NCBI GenBank assembly: GCA_035258605.1
Contig: DATFXD010000158.1
Location: 1 to 31,182 of the forward strand
Source of the DNA: AWTP1-13 sp035258605
GTDB lineage: Bacteria; Pseudomonadota; Alphaproteobacteria; Rhizobiales; Hyphomicrobiaceae
Direction: 5' to 3'
DNA length: 31,182 nucleotides
This document shows positions 1 through 7,820 of the stretch, in pieces; within the stretch, counting starts at the first letter, position 1; each line of letters starts with the position of its first letter. The position numbers were made by a program, and so were the translations under genes. A model generated the notes under the pieces. That model worked only from the letters and a program-made list of their open reading frames with translations, was not told the origin of the DNA and searched no databases.

Positions 1-246
1 CGTCAATGTGATTTGCAGCACCAGAACGTCGCGATGCTCTTGACGATGGCAAATGGCTCGTCAATAGCGGCGCAAAAACCTCACCTCACGGGCTGGCCAC
101 GCTTGGATCATTCGCAATGCGTTGCACGGGGGCTGGCCGTGGGGAAAAGTTAGTGTTGAGCACGAACTAAGTCATGGGTCCGACATGATGGGGTGGCAGC
201 GTCCCGCGCGAACGCTTGGCAAACTCGACTTGGCAATTGCGGGATC
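1..246. other. Intergenic region upstream of the DUF900 hydrolase
   Basis: No gene is recognised here. The reading frames on both strands are short and show no family motifs. The hydrolase frame is open from a GTG at 193, but the hydrophobic signal peptide fits the ATG at 247 better. The stretch may hold the hydrolase promoter, but no convincing -35/-10 pair was found. A gene running off the left edge cannot be excluded, although nothing supports one. Confidence 0.5.
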
Positions 247-2007
247 ATGTCTATGTCCATGCTGCTGATGGGAAAATTCGAGCGCTCGCCCATTCTACTG
301 CCGTTGATAGTGGCGCTGCTCGTTGCCCTGCCGCTCGGTGCGGGCGGGCGCGCATGGGCGCAAGCTCCCGCGGACCGTTGGGTCACGCTGGCGACGCGCA
401 CCATCGACACCACGACCGGCCACACGAGTTTCGACCTCAAAAAGGCAAAAGGCGCCTTCAAAGCCGTGCGCCTCACCGTGAAAGGCGGCGCCCTGGCGCT
501 CACGCACGTGGACATTACCTGGAGCGACGGCACGGTACAAAAAGTGCGCCGCTCGCTGATCTTGCGTCAGGACCAACGGACGCCGGCGATGGGAAATCGC
601 GGAGCCGACGCCTTCATTGACAGTATCAGCCTGACGTTTCGCAGCGCTGCCGGGGAACTGGATAGCGCCACCGTCGAGATCGCTGGCCTGCAGAGCCCGC
701 AGGGTGCTGTGGCGGTGCGCGGTGTGCCGTCCACCGAGGGGCCGACGGCGGGATCGGCCGCGCCCGACAGGACAAGGGCGGCGCCACCGCCACCCATCGA
801 CGCCCCGGCGACACCCCGCGCACCGGCCCCTGAAGCCCCGCAGGCGGGAAAGGCGCCTCACCAGGCGCCCGAGATCCAAAAGCAACGGCAGGCCGAGGAG
901 ACCGACAAAAAGCTCGACGGCGAGGCCGAGCCACCCAAACCTGCCCCTATCGTCAGGGGCCTCGCCGAAGCCTGGGATGTCGTGCCCGTGTTCTACGGCA
1001 CCGATCGTGACCGCCAACAGCTCGTCGGCAGCACGATCCCGATCTATGGCTCCGAGCGGGCCCGACGGCTGGAGCTCGGGCGCGCCCTGGTCACGGTGCC
1101 CAAGGCGCACCAACTTCCCAACATCGAGCGGCCGTGGGCGTACCGGCTGCCGTTCACGCAGATCGTGCTACACACCGAGGCGGAGGATCCGCGCCAGCAC
1201 TTCACCGTCAAAGAGGTGCGCCCGCTGACCAAACCTGAATTTCTTGAGCTCATTCGCGAGCGGCTCAATGCATCGAGTAGCTACAAAGACCATGCGCTGG
1301 TATTCGTGCACGGTTTCAATACCAGTTTCGAATATGCGCTCTATCGCACCGCGCAAATTGCCTACGATATCAAGTTCGATGGCGTGCCGCTGCTCTACAG
1401 CTGGCCGTCACAGGGGGCCCTGAGCCTGCATGATTATTCCCATGATCGGGAGAGCTCCGGCCAAGCGGAACCTTATCTGCGTGAGTTTCTGGAGCTGGTC
1501 GCGCGCGACACCGGCGCCAAATCGGTCAGCATCATCGCGCACAGCATGGGCAATCAGGTGTTGCTGCCGGTGCTGCGCGACCTCAAACAGCTGGCGCCGC
1601 ACGATGTCACAATATCGCAGGTGATCCTGGCGGCGCCCGATGTGGACCGCGATGCGTTCCAGAATATTGCCCACGAGCTGGCCGGCGTCAGCCGTGGCAT
1701 GACCATGCTGGCGGCGAGCAACGACCTGGCGCTTGATATCTCCCGCCGCTTTTGGGGCGGTGTGCCACGCGCCGGCGACGTCCCAGCGGAGGGACCGATC
1801 GTGACCGAGGGCATCGATACGATCGACATCACCGCGGTTTCCACAAACGTATTTGCGCTCAATCATTCGGGCTATGCCGACACCAATGCGCTGCTCAACG
1901 ATATTCAGCTGCTGATCCAAACCGGCGAGCGCCCACCCGACCGGCGAGTCCCCATTTTGGAGCGGGTCAAAACCGAAAAAGGTGACTACTGGCGCTATCC
2001 AAAGTGA
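247..2007 (+). CDS. Secreted alpha/beta hydrolase, DUF900 family
   Basis: A 586-residue protein from the ATG at 247; an in-frame GTG at 193 would add 18 residues ahead of the signal peptide. Residues about 10-40 form a Sec-type signal (KFERS, hydrophobic core, AWAQA cleavage region). Next comes a beta-rich domain (about 42-150) that vaguely resembles DUF2541, then a Pro/Ala-rich linker (about 155-230). The C-terminal half is a DUF900 hydrolase: FYGTDRD opening, VHGFN with H355, nucleophile elbow AHSMGN with S433, APDVDRD with D465 and NHSGY with H540 as the likely triad members. DUF900 proteins are predicted serine hydrolases; the substrate is unknown. Location is inferred to be periplasmic or extracellular. 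It appears monocistronic, with a hairpin just after the stop. The fold call is firm, the substrate and the N-terminal domain are not. Confidence 0.85.
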   Translation: MSMSMLLMGKFERSPILLPLIVALLVALPLGAGGRAWAQAPADRWVTLATRTIDTTTGHTSFDLKKAKGAFKAVRLTVKGGALALTHVDITWSDGTVQKVRRSLILRQDQRTPAMGNRGADAFIDSISLTFRSAAGELDSATVEIAGLQSPQGAVAVRGVPSTEGPTAGSAAPDRTRAAPPPPIDAPATPRAPAPEAPQAGKAPHQAPEIQKQRQAEETDKKLDGEAEPPKPAPIVRGLAEAWDVVPVFYGTDRDRQQLVGSTIPIYGSERARRLELGRALVTVPKAHQLPNIERPWAYRLPFTQIVLHTEAEDPRQHFTVKEVRPLTKPEFLELIRERLNASSSYKDHALVFVHGFNTSFEYALYRTAQIAYDIKFDGVPLLYSWPSQGALSLHDYSHDRESSGQAEPYLREFLELVARDTGAKSVSIIAHSMGNQVLLPVLRDLKQLAPHDVTISQVILAAPDVDRDAFQNIAHELAGVSRGMTMLAASNDLALDISRRFWGGVPRAGDVPAEGPIVTEGIDTIDITAVSTNVFALNHSGYADTNALLNDIQLLIQTGERPPDRRVPILERVKTEKGDYWRYPK

Positions 2008-2010
2008 CGA

Positions 2011-2028
2011 GGTGGGGGGAAGCCCACC
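2011..2028 (+). terminator. Hairpin after the DUF900 gene, possible terminator
   Basis: Perfect 6-bp arms (GGTGGG / CCCACC) enclose a 6-nt loop, starting 4 nt after the stop codon. There is no T-tract, so it is at best a weak or Rho-assisted terminator. Confidence 0.3.
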
Positions 2029-2209
2029 GACCAGGGCCGCCCCTACCGCCCTCGGCGGCTTGCAAGCGGGTAGCTTCCGGGTAGCCCGACGGGTTCTGGC
2101 GATGCTAACCTTGCCCGGGATAGGCTTTGTTTTCAGTTTGGCAACGCAAACAAACGTTCGCACCCAGAGAAGGCGTAACGACAATCAAAATTCACATTGG
2201 AGTAGTGCC

Positions 2210-2665
2210 GTGACCGTAGCGGAAATTCTTGCGGCTAAGGGTTCCAACGTCATCACCATCAAGCCATCGGATAGCATTACGACGCTGTGTGAATGCCTGC
2301 GCCAAAAGCGCATTGGCGCTGCCATTGTCAGTAGCGATGGCACCACCGTCGATGGCGTCATTACCGAACGGGACGTCGCTTTCGGTTTGGCCGTGCACAA
2401 GGGCGATCTGCATCGCCTGCCGGTGTCCCAGCTCATGACCAAGGCTGTGATTACCTGTTCCCCCAGGGACAGCGTGGCGCTGGTGGCCTCCACCATGTTG
2501 GCGCGGAACATCCGCCACCTCCCCGTTGAGGAGCATGGGCGCGTGGTCGGCATGATCAGCATCCGCGACGTTCTCAACTGGCGGGTGAGCGAGCTGCAGC
2601 ACCAGACGGGCCTGCTGCGCGCGTTCGTCAGCGACACCGAGCGCAATCCCCCAGTGGATCGCTGA
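2210..2665 (+). CDS. Small two-CBS-domain protein
   Basis: A 151-residue cytosolic protein made almost entirely of a CBS-domain pair (about 5-65 and 74-127), with the motifs GVITERD and GMISIRDVL closing each domain. The frame is open back to 1982, but a GTG at 2210 preceded by TTGGAG at 2197-2202 (7-nt spacing) gives the family length, and the upstream extension reads like intergenic sequence. CBS pairs bind adenosine nucleotides or similar ligands and usually regulate a partner; stand-alone two-CBS proteins of about 145 residues are common in alphaproteobacteria and their partner is generally unknown. A 202-nt gap separates it from the hydrolase, so it probably has its own promoter. Confidence 0.88.
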   Translation: MTVAEILAAKGSNVITIKPSDSITTLCECLRQKRIGAAIVSSDGTTVDGVITERDVAFGLAVHKGDLHRLPVSQLMTKAVITCSPRDSVALVASTMLARNIRHLPVEEHGRVVGMISIRDVLNWRVSELQHQTGLLRAFVSDTERNPPVDR

Positions 2666-2761
2666 GGATCGGCGCAGCGGCGCGCAACGGGGGACCGAGG
2701 CGCCGGCCAGCGCCAGCGTGCTGGGGCCATACCCCAAACCGGGCCGGGCCTCCCGGAACCG

Positions 2762-3289
2762 CTACTTGAACAGGCGGTGGTCGACCTTGTCGCCGGCCTT
2801 GAGGCCCAATCGGGCGGCCTCGCCACCGCCAAGCTCGAGACAGGCCACGGTGCCGCCCTGCGAGCTGACGATCGCCTCCGACAGCGGCTCGGTGCCGGCC
2901 TCGATGCGGTGCACCGTCCCATCCTTGCGGATGAACACCATGTCGAGCGGAATATAGGTGTTGCGCATCCACATGGTGATTTCCCGGGGCGTCTTATAGA
3001 AGAAGAGCATGCCGGAGTTTTCCGGCATATGCGTGCGGAACATCAGCCCCTGCGCCCGCTCCTCCTCGGTCTCGGTAATCTCGACGTTGATCAGATGCTC
3101 ACCCTGCGCCGCCGTCTGAAGCTTGAGAGTTTCGCGCCGCATCGCGTCCGAGGGCTGGATCAAGGCTATCGCCGCCGCTGTCGCGACCATAGCAAATAGG
3201 GCCGCCCGACGGACGGCCCCTCGCTCGGTTCTTGGTCCCTGAATCGGATCGACGTTAATGCCTCGGCGGCAAACCTGACGCCGCGCCAT
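2762..3289 (-). CDS. DUF192 family exported protein
   Basis: A 175-residue protein with a signal-like N-terminus (basic residues, then a hydrophobic run about 28-48) followed by a DUF192 domain: EERAQGLMFR, GMLFFY, MWMRNTYIPLDMVFI and VACLELGGGEAARLGLKAGD. DUF192 proteins are small, probably periplasmic beta proteins of unknown function. The frame is open up to 3427, but that would overlap the cold-shock gene by over 170 nt. The ATG at 3289 keeps basic residues before the hydrophobic segment and overlaps the cold-shock gene by 35 nt; ATG 3190 is an alternative with a shorter, uncharged signal. No strong Shine-Dalgarno was seen for either start. Same strand as the cold-shock gene, and probably co-transcribed and translationally coupled. 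Confidence 0.83.
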   Translation of the reverse strand: MARRQVCRRGINVDPIQGPRTERGAVRRAALFAMVATAAAIALIQPSDAMRRETLKLQTAAQGEHLINVEITETEEERAQGLMFRTHMPENSGMLFFYKTPREITMWMRNTYIPLDMVFIRKDGTVHRIEAGTEPLSEAIVSSQGGTVACLELGGGEAARLGLKAGDKVDHRLFK

Positions 3290-3872
3290 CCGGGCGCAAC
3301 TCAGCAGCCATGCAGCCTTTTGCTCCATTACCCCACCGAACCAAGACAACCTGATCAGGCCGTAGCTCCGTAAATCCGAAACGCCGCAGCGTTTCCATAT
3401 GCACGAAGATATCCGGCGTGCCGTCACCCCGTGTCAAGAAGCCAAAGCCGCGAACCCGGTTGAACCATTTGACGCGTGCACGTTCCCAGTCGCTTTCTGG
3501 GTTTACCTGCACGTGGGTGCGTTGCGGTAGCTGAGAGGGATGGATCGCCGTGCTTTCGTCCATGCTGAGCACGCGAAAGGCCTGCAGGCCGCGAGGCCGT
3601 TTCAGGACCTGACAATGAACGCGGGCCCCCTCATAGGCGGTTTGATAGCCCCCGGCTCTGAGACAGGTGACGTGCAACAGCACGTCAGCCAGCCCATTGT
3701 CGGGCACGATGAAGCCATACCCCTTAGAGACGTCGAACCATTTGATGGCCCCTGCGATCTCGAAGACTTCTACTCCGGGTTCGCCGGTGGCCGCTTGCTC
3801 AGGTCCTATTCCTTTGCCGAAGTCTGGATGATCTTCCGGAAAGTCCGGAGGAATCTTGCCATGGTCCCCCAT
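3255..3872 (-). CDS. Two-domain cold-shock protein
   Basis: A 205-residue protein with two cold-shock domains. The first (about 37-105) carries KGYGFI (50-55) and the RNP2-like DVLLHV (63-68). The second (about 130-195) carries RGFGFL (141-146) and DIFVHM (154-159). Such domains bind single-stranded RNA or DNA and act as RNA chaperones; the tandem version of about 200 residues is typical of alphaproteobacteria, unlike the 70-residue single-domain CspA. The ATG at 3872 has GGGGG about 6 nt upstream. It leads a two-gene unit with the overlapping DUF192 gene. The upstream region is long and AT-rich, which suits a long 5' leader, a known feature of csp mRNAs; whether that holds here is inference. 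Confidence 0.9.
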   Translation of the reverse strand: MGDHGKIPPDFPEDHPDFGKGIGPEQAATGEPGVEVFEIAGAIKWFDVSKGYGFIVPDNGLADVLLHVTCLRAGGYQTAYEGARVHCQVLKRPRGLQAFRVLSMDESTAIHPSQLPQRTHVQVNPESDWERARVKWFNRVRGFGFLTRGDGTPDIFVHMETLRRFGFTELRPDQVVLVRWGNGAKGCMAAELRPDGAASGLPPRH

Positions 3873-4405
3873 ACTGAACCCCCGCGTACCGTTGCTACGA
3901 ATACTGCCGCCACGACGAACTCACGAATTTCCCTCTCATGAGCACACCGCCGACGCAGCACAATCGTGTATAACTAATACAACCAGTAGGGGCTAGCAGA
4001 TTTTGGGCCCACAACAGAGCGGTAGTTCTCGAAGTCTTCAGAATGATTTGGCCTATAGGGCCCCAAGCAACTGAAAAATCGCGCACTTCGGACTGCGTTT
4101 TGCAACAAGGGTGGCAACGTTTTCCGTTGTGGACTACCGAGACCATGAACTTACTAGTGGATAACTTGAAACTGCCCGTAAATTTGCTTGTGGACATCCA
4201 AGTATTTTGGCACCCCGTTTGCGAATCGGGTTGCACGCCATACGGTTAGTCAGTCCAGACAATGACGAAAATACGACAGCTCCCCAGGCCAGGCGCTGGC
4301 GCCCCACGCCTTAAGTGTCGCGTCGGCTGATCGCTCGCGCTTGCACCATGCCCTCGTGCAGCGCAAACTTACCGCCCACACCCCCACGTTGAGGAGGCTT
4401 CCCCC
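3873..4405. other. Long AT-rich intergenic region between divergent csp and gloA
   Basis: A 533-nt gap between divergently transcribed genes. About 3940-4260 is visibly richer in A and T than any other stretch of this length in the window. It has no supported gene: the small frames on both strands have no recognisable motifs. It should hold the csp promoter and leader (leftward) and the gloA promoter (rightward). It contains three spaced DnaA-box-like sequences, listed separately. A TATAAC at 3969-3974 could serve as a -10 element, but no matching -35 was convincing. Confidence 0.6.
4128..4197 (-). repeat. Three DnaA-box-like repeats
   Basis: On the minus strand the 9-mers at 4189-4197, 4156-4164 and 4128-4136 read ATGTCCACA, TTATCCACT and TAGTCCACA. 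The DnaA consensus is TTATNCACA, and the middle copy matches 8 of 9. Starts are spaced 33 and 28 bp, close to three helical turns, all in the same orientation. The two copies at 4189 and 4156 share similarity over 19 bp (13 identical). This looks like a protein-binding array; DnaA is a candidate, not a conclusion. Confidence 0.35.
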
Positions 4406-4852
4406 GTGCCGCTCCGCTATCTCCACACCATGGTTCGTATCGCCGATATCGATAAAAGCCTCGACTTCTACTGTAAAAAGCTCGGCATGGAGGAGGTTCG
4501 CCGGACCGACAGCGAGGCCGGTCGCTACACGTTGATCTTTCTTGCCGCTCCAGAGGACAAGGGCCGCGCCGCCGCAGAGCGGGCGCCGTTGCTTGAACTG
4601 ACCTACAATTGGGATGCCGAAAACTACGGCGAGGGCAGGAATTTCGGGCATCTGGCCTTCGAAGTCGACAACATCTATGCGGCCTGCGACCGGCTGATGA
4701 AAGCCGGCGTTACCATCAACCGGCCGCCGCGCGATGGCCGCATGGCCTTCGTCCGCTCCCCCGACAACGTCTCCATCGAGCTGCTGCAAAAGGGAGAATC
4801 GCTCGCCAAGCAGGAGCCCTGGGCCTCGATGCCCAATACCGGCAAGTGGTGA
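4406..4852 (+). CDS. gloA: Lactoylglutathione lyase (glyoxalase I)
   Basis: A 148-residue glyoxalase I, which isomerises the methylglyoxal-glutathione hemithioacetal to S-lactoylglutathione in the cytosol, the first step of methylglyoxal detoxification. The vicinal-oxygen-chelate fold is clear and the four metal ligands can be placed: H7 (YLHTM), E64 (LLELTYNW), H82 (FGHLAFEV) and E125 (VSIELLQ), equivalent to E. coli H5/E56/H74/E122. The length is close to E. coli GloA (135 residues, the Ni-type short class). The start is a GTG at 4406, with GAGGAGG at 4391-4397 at good spacing. It stands alone, divergent from the cold-shock gene. Confidence 0.95.
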   Translation: MPLRYLHTMVRIADIDKSLDFYCKKLGMEEVRRTDSEAGRYTLIFLAAPEDKGRAAAERAPLLELTYNWDAENYGEGRNFGHLAFEVDNIYAACDRLMKAGVTINRPPRDGRMAFVRSPDNVSIELLQKGESLAKQEPWASMPNTGKW

Positions 4853-5063
4853 CGGCTTCTCCACTTAGCGCTGCGGGCTGAGGGGAGAGCTGCCTTGCCA
4901 TGCGTCTGTCGTCCCGGCGGGGATGTTGAGGGCGAATTCACATCTCGAGCCGCCCCTTGGGCCAAGTTGGGTCCGATTTCCCGGGGGGTGGCGGAGGGAC
5001 GAGGATTGCTTCCTGCCGCCCGCTTCGATCGGCAAAAGGGCTCCGGGCAAGCTGCCCCCTGGC

Positions 5064-6089
5064 CTAGACCCTGCCGATCGTGTGCACCGCAGCCTCGACG
5101 CGCTCGGCATCCGCGTCCCAGAACTTGGCAAAATCCGGCTGATCGAGATACGCCACCACATCGCCGATAGTCTCGATCGCGTTTGCGAATTGTTCCGTGG
5201 CAACGGCCTTGTTGGTTGCCTCGCGTAGCTTGGTGACAACCGCATCCGGGGTGCCTTTCGGCGCAAACAGGCCAACCCACAGCGAGAACTCGACGTCGTA
5301 GCCGAGCTCCTTAAGCGTTGGCACGTCAGGCAGCGACGCGGCCCGCTTGGCCGAAAAGCACGCCAGCGCGCGCACCTTGCCAGCCTTCAATTGTGCGCTG
5401 GCGGGTGCGATCGCGGAGACCAACACCTGGGCGTTGTTGCCGAGGAGGGCCGTTAGCGCCGGCCCGCCGCCATTGGTCGGCAGATGCTTCATCTGGATGC
5501 CCGCCGCCTTCATCAGCAGCGCCGTCGGAAGATGCAGGGCGCCGTAGAGGCCAGAGGAGCTGAAGACCAACTCGTTCGGACGCTTCTTGGCGTCGTCGAT
5601 GAAGTCCTCCAAGGTCTTGTAGGGCTGCTGGTCATTGACGATCAGCACCATCGGCCCCTCGGTGAAGCGTGCGATCGGTATGAAATCGGCGCGGGTGACC
5701 TTCGGCTGCCGCCCGAACAACTTGTCGACTTCGGCGAAGCCCGAGATCGATACGATGTGGATGAGGAGTGTGTAGCCGTCGGGCTTCGCGCTGGCCGCGG
5801 ACTGGGCGCCGACCTGGCCCGCCGCGCCGGCCTTGGTTTCGATCACCACTGGCTGGTTGATCAGCCGTGCCAGCATTGCCGCGAACGGACGCCCCACGAG
5901 TTCGGCGACGCCGCCCGGTGGAAACGGGTTGATGATGGTGATCGGACCGGCGGGGTAAGTCTCCTGCGCGAGCGCCGGCCGCGTCGCAAGCGCGGCCGCC
6001 GAGGTGGCCGATCCGATAATAAAGCGGCGCCGGTCCACAACCTCGTCAAGGCGCTTGTGAGTAAAAGTGAGGTTAGGAATGCTGGGCAT
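5064..6089 (-). CDS. Bug/TctC family tripartite tricarboxylate transporter receptor
   Basis: A 341-residue periplasmic solute receptor of the Bug family, which captures carboxylates or related small acids for TctAB-type transporters. The N-terminus has RRRF at 20-23 followed by a hydrophobic stretch ending ALA-Q, a Tat-compatible signal. Mature landmarks are the start YPAGPITIINPFPPGG, a later KPDGYTLL segment, and SLPDVPTLKELG with FAPKGTP in the second lobe. The ATG at 6089 is preferred over the GTG at 6107 because AGAGGAGG lies 6 nt before it. It overlaps the methyltransferase gene by 17 nt and is the last gene of the iclR operon. No tctA or tctB is in the window, so it is an orphan receptor, common for this family. 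The ligand cannot be predicted. Confidence 0.92.
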   Translation of the reverse strand: MPSIPNLTFTHKRLDEVVDRRRFIIGSATSAAALATRPALAQETYPAGPITIINPFPPGGVAELVGRPFAAMLARLINQPVVIETKAGAAGQVGAQSAASAKPDGYTLLIHIVSISGFAEVDKLFGRQPKVTRADFIPIARFTEGPMVLIVNDQQPYKTLEDFIDDAKKRPNELVFSSSGLYGALHLPTALLMKAAGIQMKHLPTNGGGPALTALLGNNAQVLVSAIAPASAQLKAGKVRALACFSAKRAASLPDVPTLKELGYDVEFSLWVGLFAPKGTPDAVVTKLREATNKAVATEQFANAIETIGDVVAYLDQPDFAKFWDADAERVEAAVHTIGRV

Positions 6090-6942
6090 GCTCTCCTCCT
6101 CTTGCACGGCAGTCTTGTGGTGGTCGGCCGACCCGCGCCGTCAATACGTGCGCTTCCTCGGGGAAAGTAACGCCATTGCCGGCGGCGAAGCGCTGCAGCT
6201 CATTCATTACGCAGGCGCCGATCTGCGCGCGCACCTCGGGAGCTGCGGCGGCGATGACGGGTCCGACCGGCGTTGCGGCCAAATGGTCGAGTGTAAATTT
6301 ATCGAGACGGGGAAGGTGGGTGTTGAGCCGACAGACGCGCACCTCGATCGCCGAAAAGCCTGCGGCCATGGCGAGACCCAGCATTTCGTCGCTGGTGGGG
6401 ACCTGCCGCGAAGCACAAAAGCGGATGGCGGTCTCGTTGTTTACAAATTGAGCGAGAGCCTCCCCGACGGCACTGTTGTAAAGCCCGGCATTGGTCCACA
6501 CGCTGAGTGCGAGGCGACCACCAGGCCCGAGCACGCGGCGCATGTGCGTGAGTGCAGCCGGCTTATCTGGAAAAAACTGTAGTCCCTGCTGACAAAGAAC
6601 CACGTCAAAACTGCCATCATCAAATCCAAGCTCGAGTGCGTCACGCTCAAGCCATTCGATTGGCGCTGCCGTCGGGTTCGGGAGCGAACGCGCAACGCCG
6701 ATCATGGCACCATTGAGGTCGACACCAACCACCCGCCCGGCGGGACCGACACGCTTTGCCGCGACGCGAGCTACGACGCCGGTGCCACAAGCGACATCCA
6801 ACACCCGCTCGCCTTCAGCCAGGCACGCAAGGTCGACAAGCAAGGGCGCCCAAGGTCCCAGGATATAGCGAGCGACGTAGCGTTCGTAGAGTTCGGCAGC
6901 CTTCGCGCCCAGGTGCCATGGCTGCTGCTCGGGCTTGGTCAT
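6073..6942 (-). CDS. Class I SAM-dependent methyltransferase (UbiE/Methyltransf_11 type)
   Basis: A 289-residue cytosolic Rossmann methyltransferase. Motif I is VLDVACGTG (47-55), the acidic residue of motif II is D75 in VVGVDLN, and FDVVLCQQGLQFFPD (112-126) followed by the RRVLGPGGRLALSVW strand completes the fold. It resembles the UbiE/ArsM-like small-molecule methyltransferases more than protein or RNA enzymes; the substrate is unknown. The frame is open to 7143, but the ATG at 6942 overlaps the iclR stop codon as ATGA, a typical coupled start. It sits between iclR and the Bug receptor, so its substrate may be related to the compound that the receptor binds (inference). Confidence 0.87.
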   Translation of the reverse strand: MTKPEQQPWHLGAKAAELYERYVARYILGPWAPLLVDLACLAEGERVLDVACGTGVVARVAAKRVGPAGRVVGVDLNGAMIGVARSLPNPTAAPIEWLERDALELGFDDGSFDVVLCQQGLQFFPDKPAALTHMRRVLGPGGRLALSVWTNAGLYNSAVGEALAQFVNNETAIRFCASRQVPTSDEMLGLAMAAGFSAIEVRVCRLNTHLPRLDKFTLDHLAATPVGPVIAAAAPEVRAQIGACVMNELQRFAAGNGVTFPEEAHVLTARVGRPPQDCRARGGEHAQHS

Positions 6943-7763
6943 CTCGCAATCCATCCAAGCTTGCGCGATATGCGCTGCGCCGTTTGCGTAACCGCTTTGA
7001 TCTGCTGCGGGGGTGGCGACGCGGGGATGTATTGAATTGAGCCCGCAATGGCGACCGCACCGACAAAACGACCAGCATGATTGAAAAGCGGTGCCGCAAC
7101 GCCATTCACTCCATGCAACACTTGATTTGGTGCAGTAGCCCAACCGCGTGATCGCACTTGCGCCACCGCGCGTTCAAGCGCAGTTGGCGAGCAAATGGTC
7201 TGCGGCGTCCAAGCTTTTAGGCCGCTTGCAATGCACCGCTCAAGGAGACCTTCCGGACCAAACGCCAACGTCACCTTGCCGTGGGCGCTGGCATGCAGGT
7301 CAAGCACCGTTCCCGCCTGCGTCCCGAAATTTACGATCGCGTGCCCCTGCAGGACATCGAGTACGACGACCTGGTCCTCGACCAGCGCGGATAAGGTCGC
7401 AGGCTGGCCGGTTTCGTCGCGAAGCCGCGCCAAGTCCTCGCGGGCAACGGGAAGGATGTCAAAGCGCTCCCTCAAGCGCTCACCAAGAATGAACAGCTTG
7501 ATTCCCGCCACGTAACGCAGCGTCGTGGGCTGCTGGTGCACGAAGCCGTGCAGCACCAGAGCCTGTAGATGGCGATAAACGGTAGCCTTCGAGGAGGCGA
7601 ATTCGCGCGCGAGCTGCGAAACGCCAATGGCCTCGCTCGACCTCGCTAATCGCTCCAACAGGCGCAGCGACAGATCAACGGTCTCGGTGGCCGGACCCTT
7701 TGCCACCAGCTTGCGCTTATGTGCTGGGCGACCCTGCGGCTTCGGCTTTGGCTCATGTTTCAT
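6939..7763 (-). CDS. IclR family transcriptional regulator
   Basis: A 274-residue regulator with a basic tail (1-25), a winged helix (about 28-90; SQLAREFASSKATVYRHLQAL recognition region) and an IclR effector domain (about 95-270; landmarks HASAHGKVTLAF and GVNGVAAPLFNHAGRFVGAVAIAGS). IclR proteins bind small organic acids or aromatics and repress or activate adjacent catabolic genes. It is the first gene of an overlapping operon with a methyltransferase and a Bug receptor, so it probably senses the compound handled by them and regulates its own operon. The ATG at 7763 has no clear Shine-Dalgarno, and a candidate operator ends 3 nt before it. Confidence 0.93.
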   Translation of the reverse strand: MKHEPKPKPQGRPAHKRKLVAKGPATETVDLSLRLLERLARSSEAIGVSQLAREFASSKATVYRHLQALVLHGFVHQQPTTLRYVAGIKLFILGERLRERFDILPVAREDLARLRDETGQPATLSALVEDQVVVLDVLQGHAIVNFGTQAGTVLDLHASAHGKVTLAFGPEGLLERCIASGLKAWTPQTICSPTALERAVAQVRSRGWATAPNQVLHGVNGVAAPLFNHAGRFVGAVAIAGSIQYIPASPPPQQIKAVTQTAQRISRKLGWIAR

Positions 7764-7766
7764 CTA

Positions 7767-7783
7767 TTAAAACGCTGTTTCAA
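7767..7783. promoter_or_regulatory. Inverted repeat ahead of iclR, candidate operator
   Basis: Arms TTAAAAC and GTTTCAA (6 of 7 complementary) flank a 3-nt spacer. It lies between the predicted transcription start and the iclR ATG, a placement that suits autorepression. IclR-family operators are often short AT-rich palindromes of this size. Confidence 0.4.
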
Positions 7784-7791
7784 ATGTAAAT

Positions 7792-7820
7792 ACCGTAGCG
7801 GAGATCCTCCCGCCGGTCAA
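7792..7820 (-). promoter_or_regulatory. Candidate sigma-70 promoter of the iclR operon
   Basis: On the minus strand TTGACC (7815-7820, 5 of 6 to consensus) is followed after 17 bp by TACGGT (7792-7797, 3 of 6). The transcription start would fall around 7785, directly at the candidate operator. The weak -10 keeps this tentative. Confidence 0.33.

Noticed and set aside
3895..4236. 113-residue leftward frame in the AT-rich intergenic region
   Set aside because: No ribosome-binding site and no family motifs. Its repeated STSKF residues simply come from the DnaA-box-like DNA repeats.
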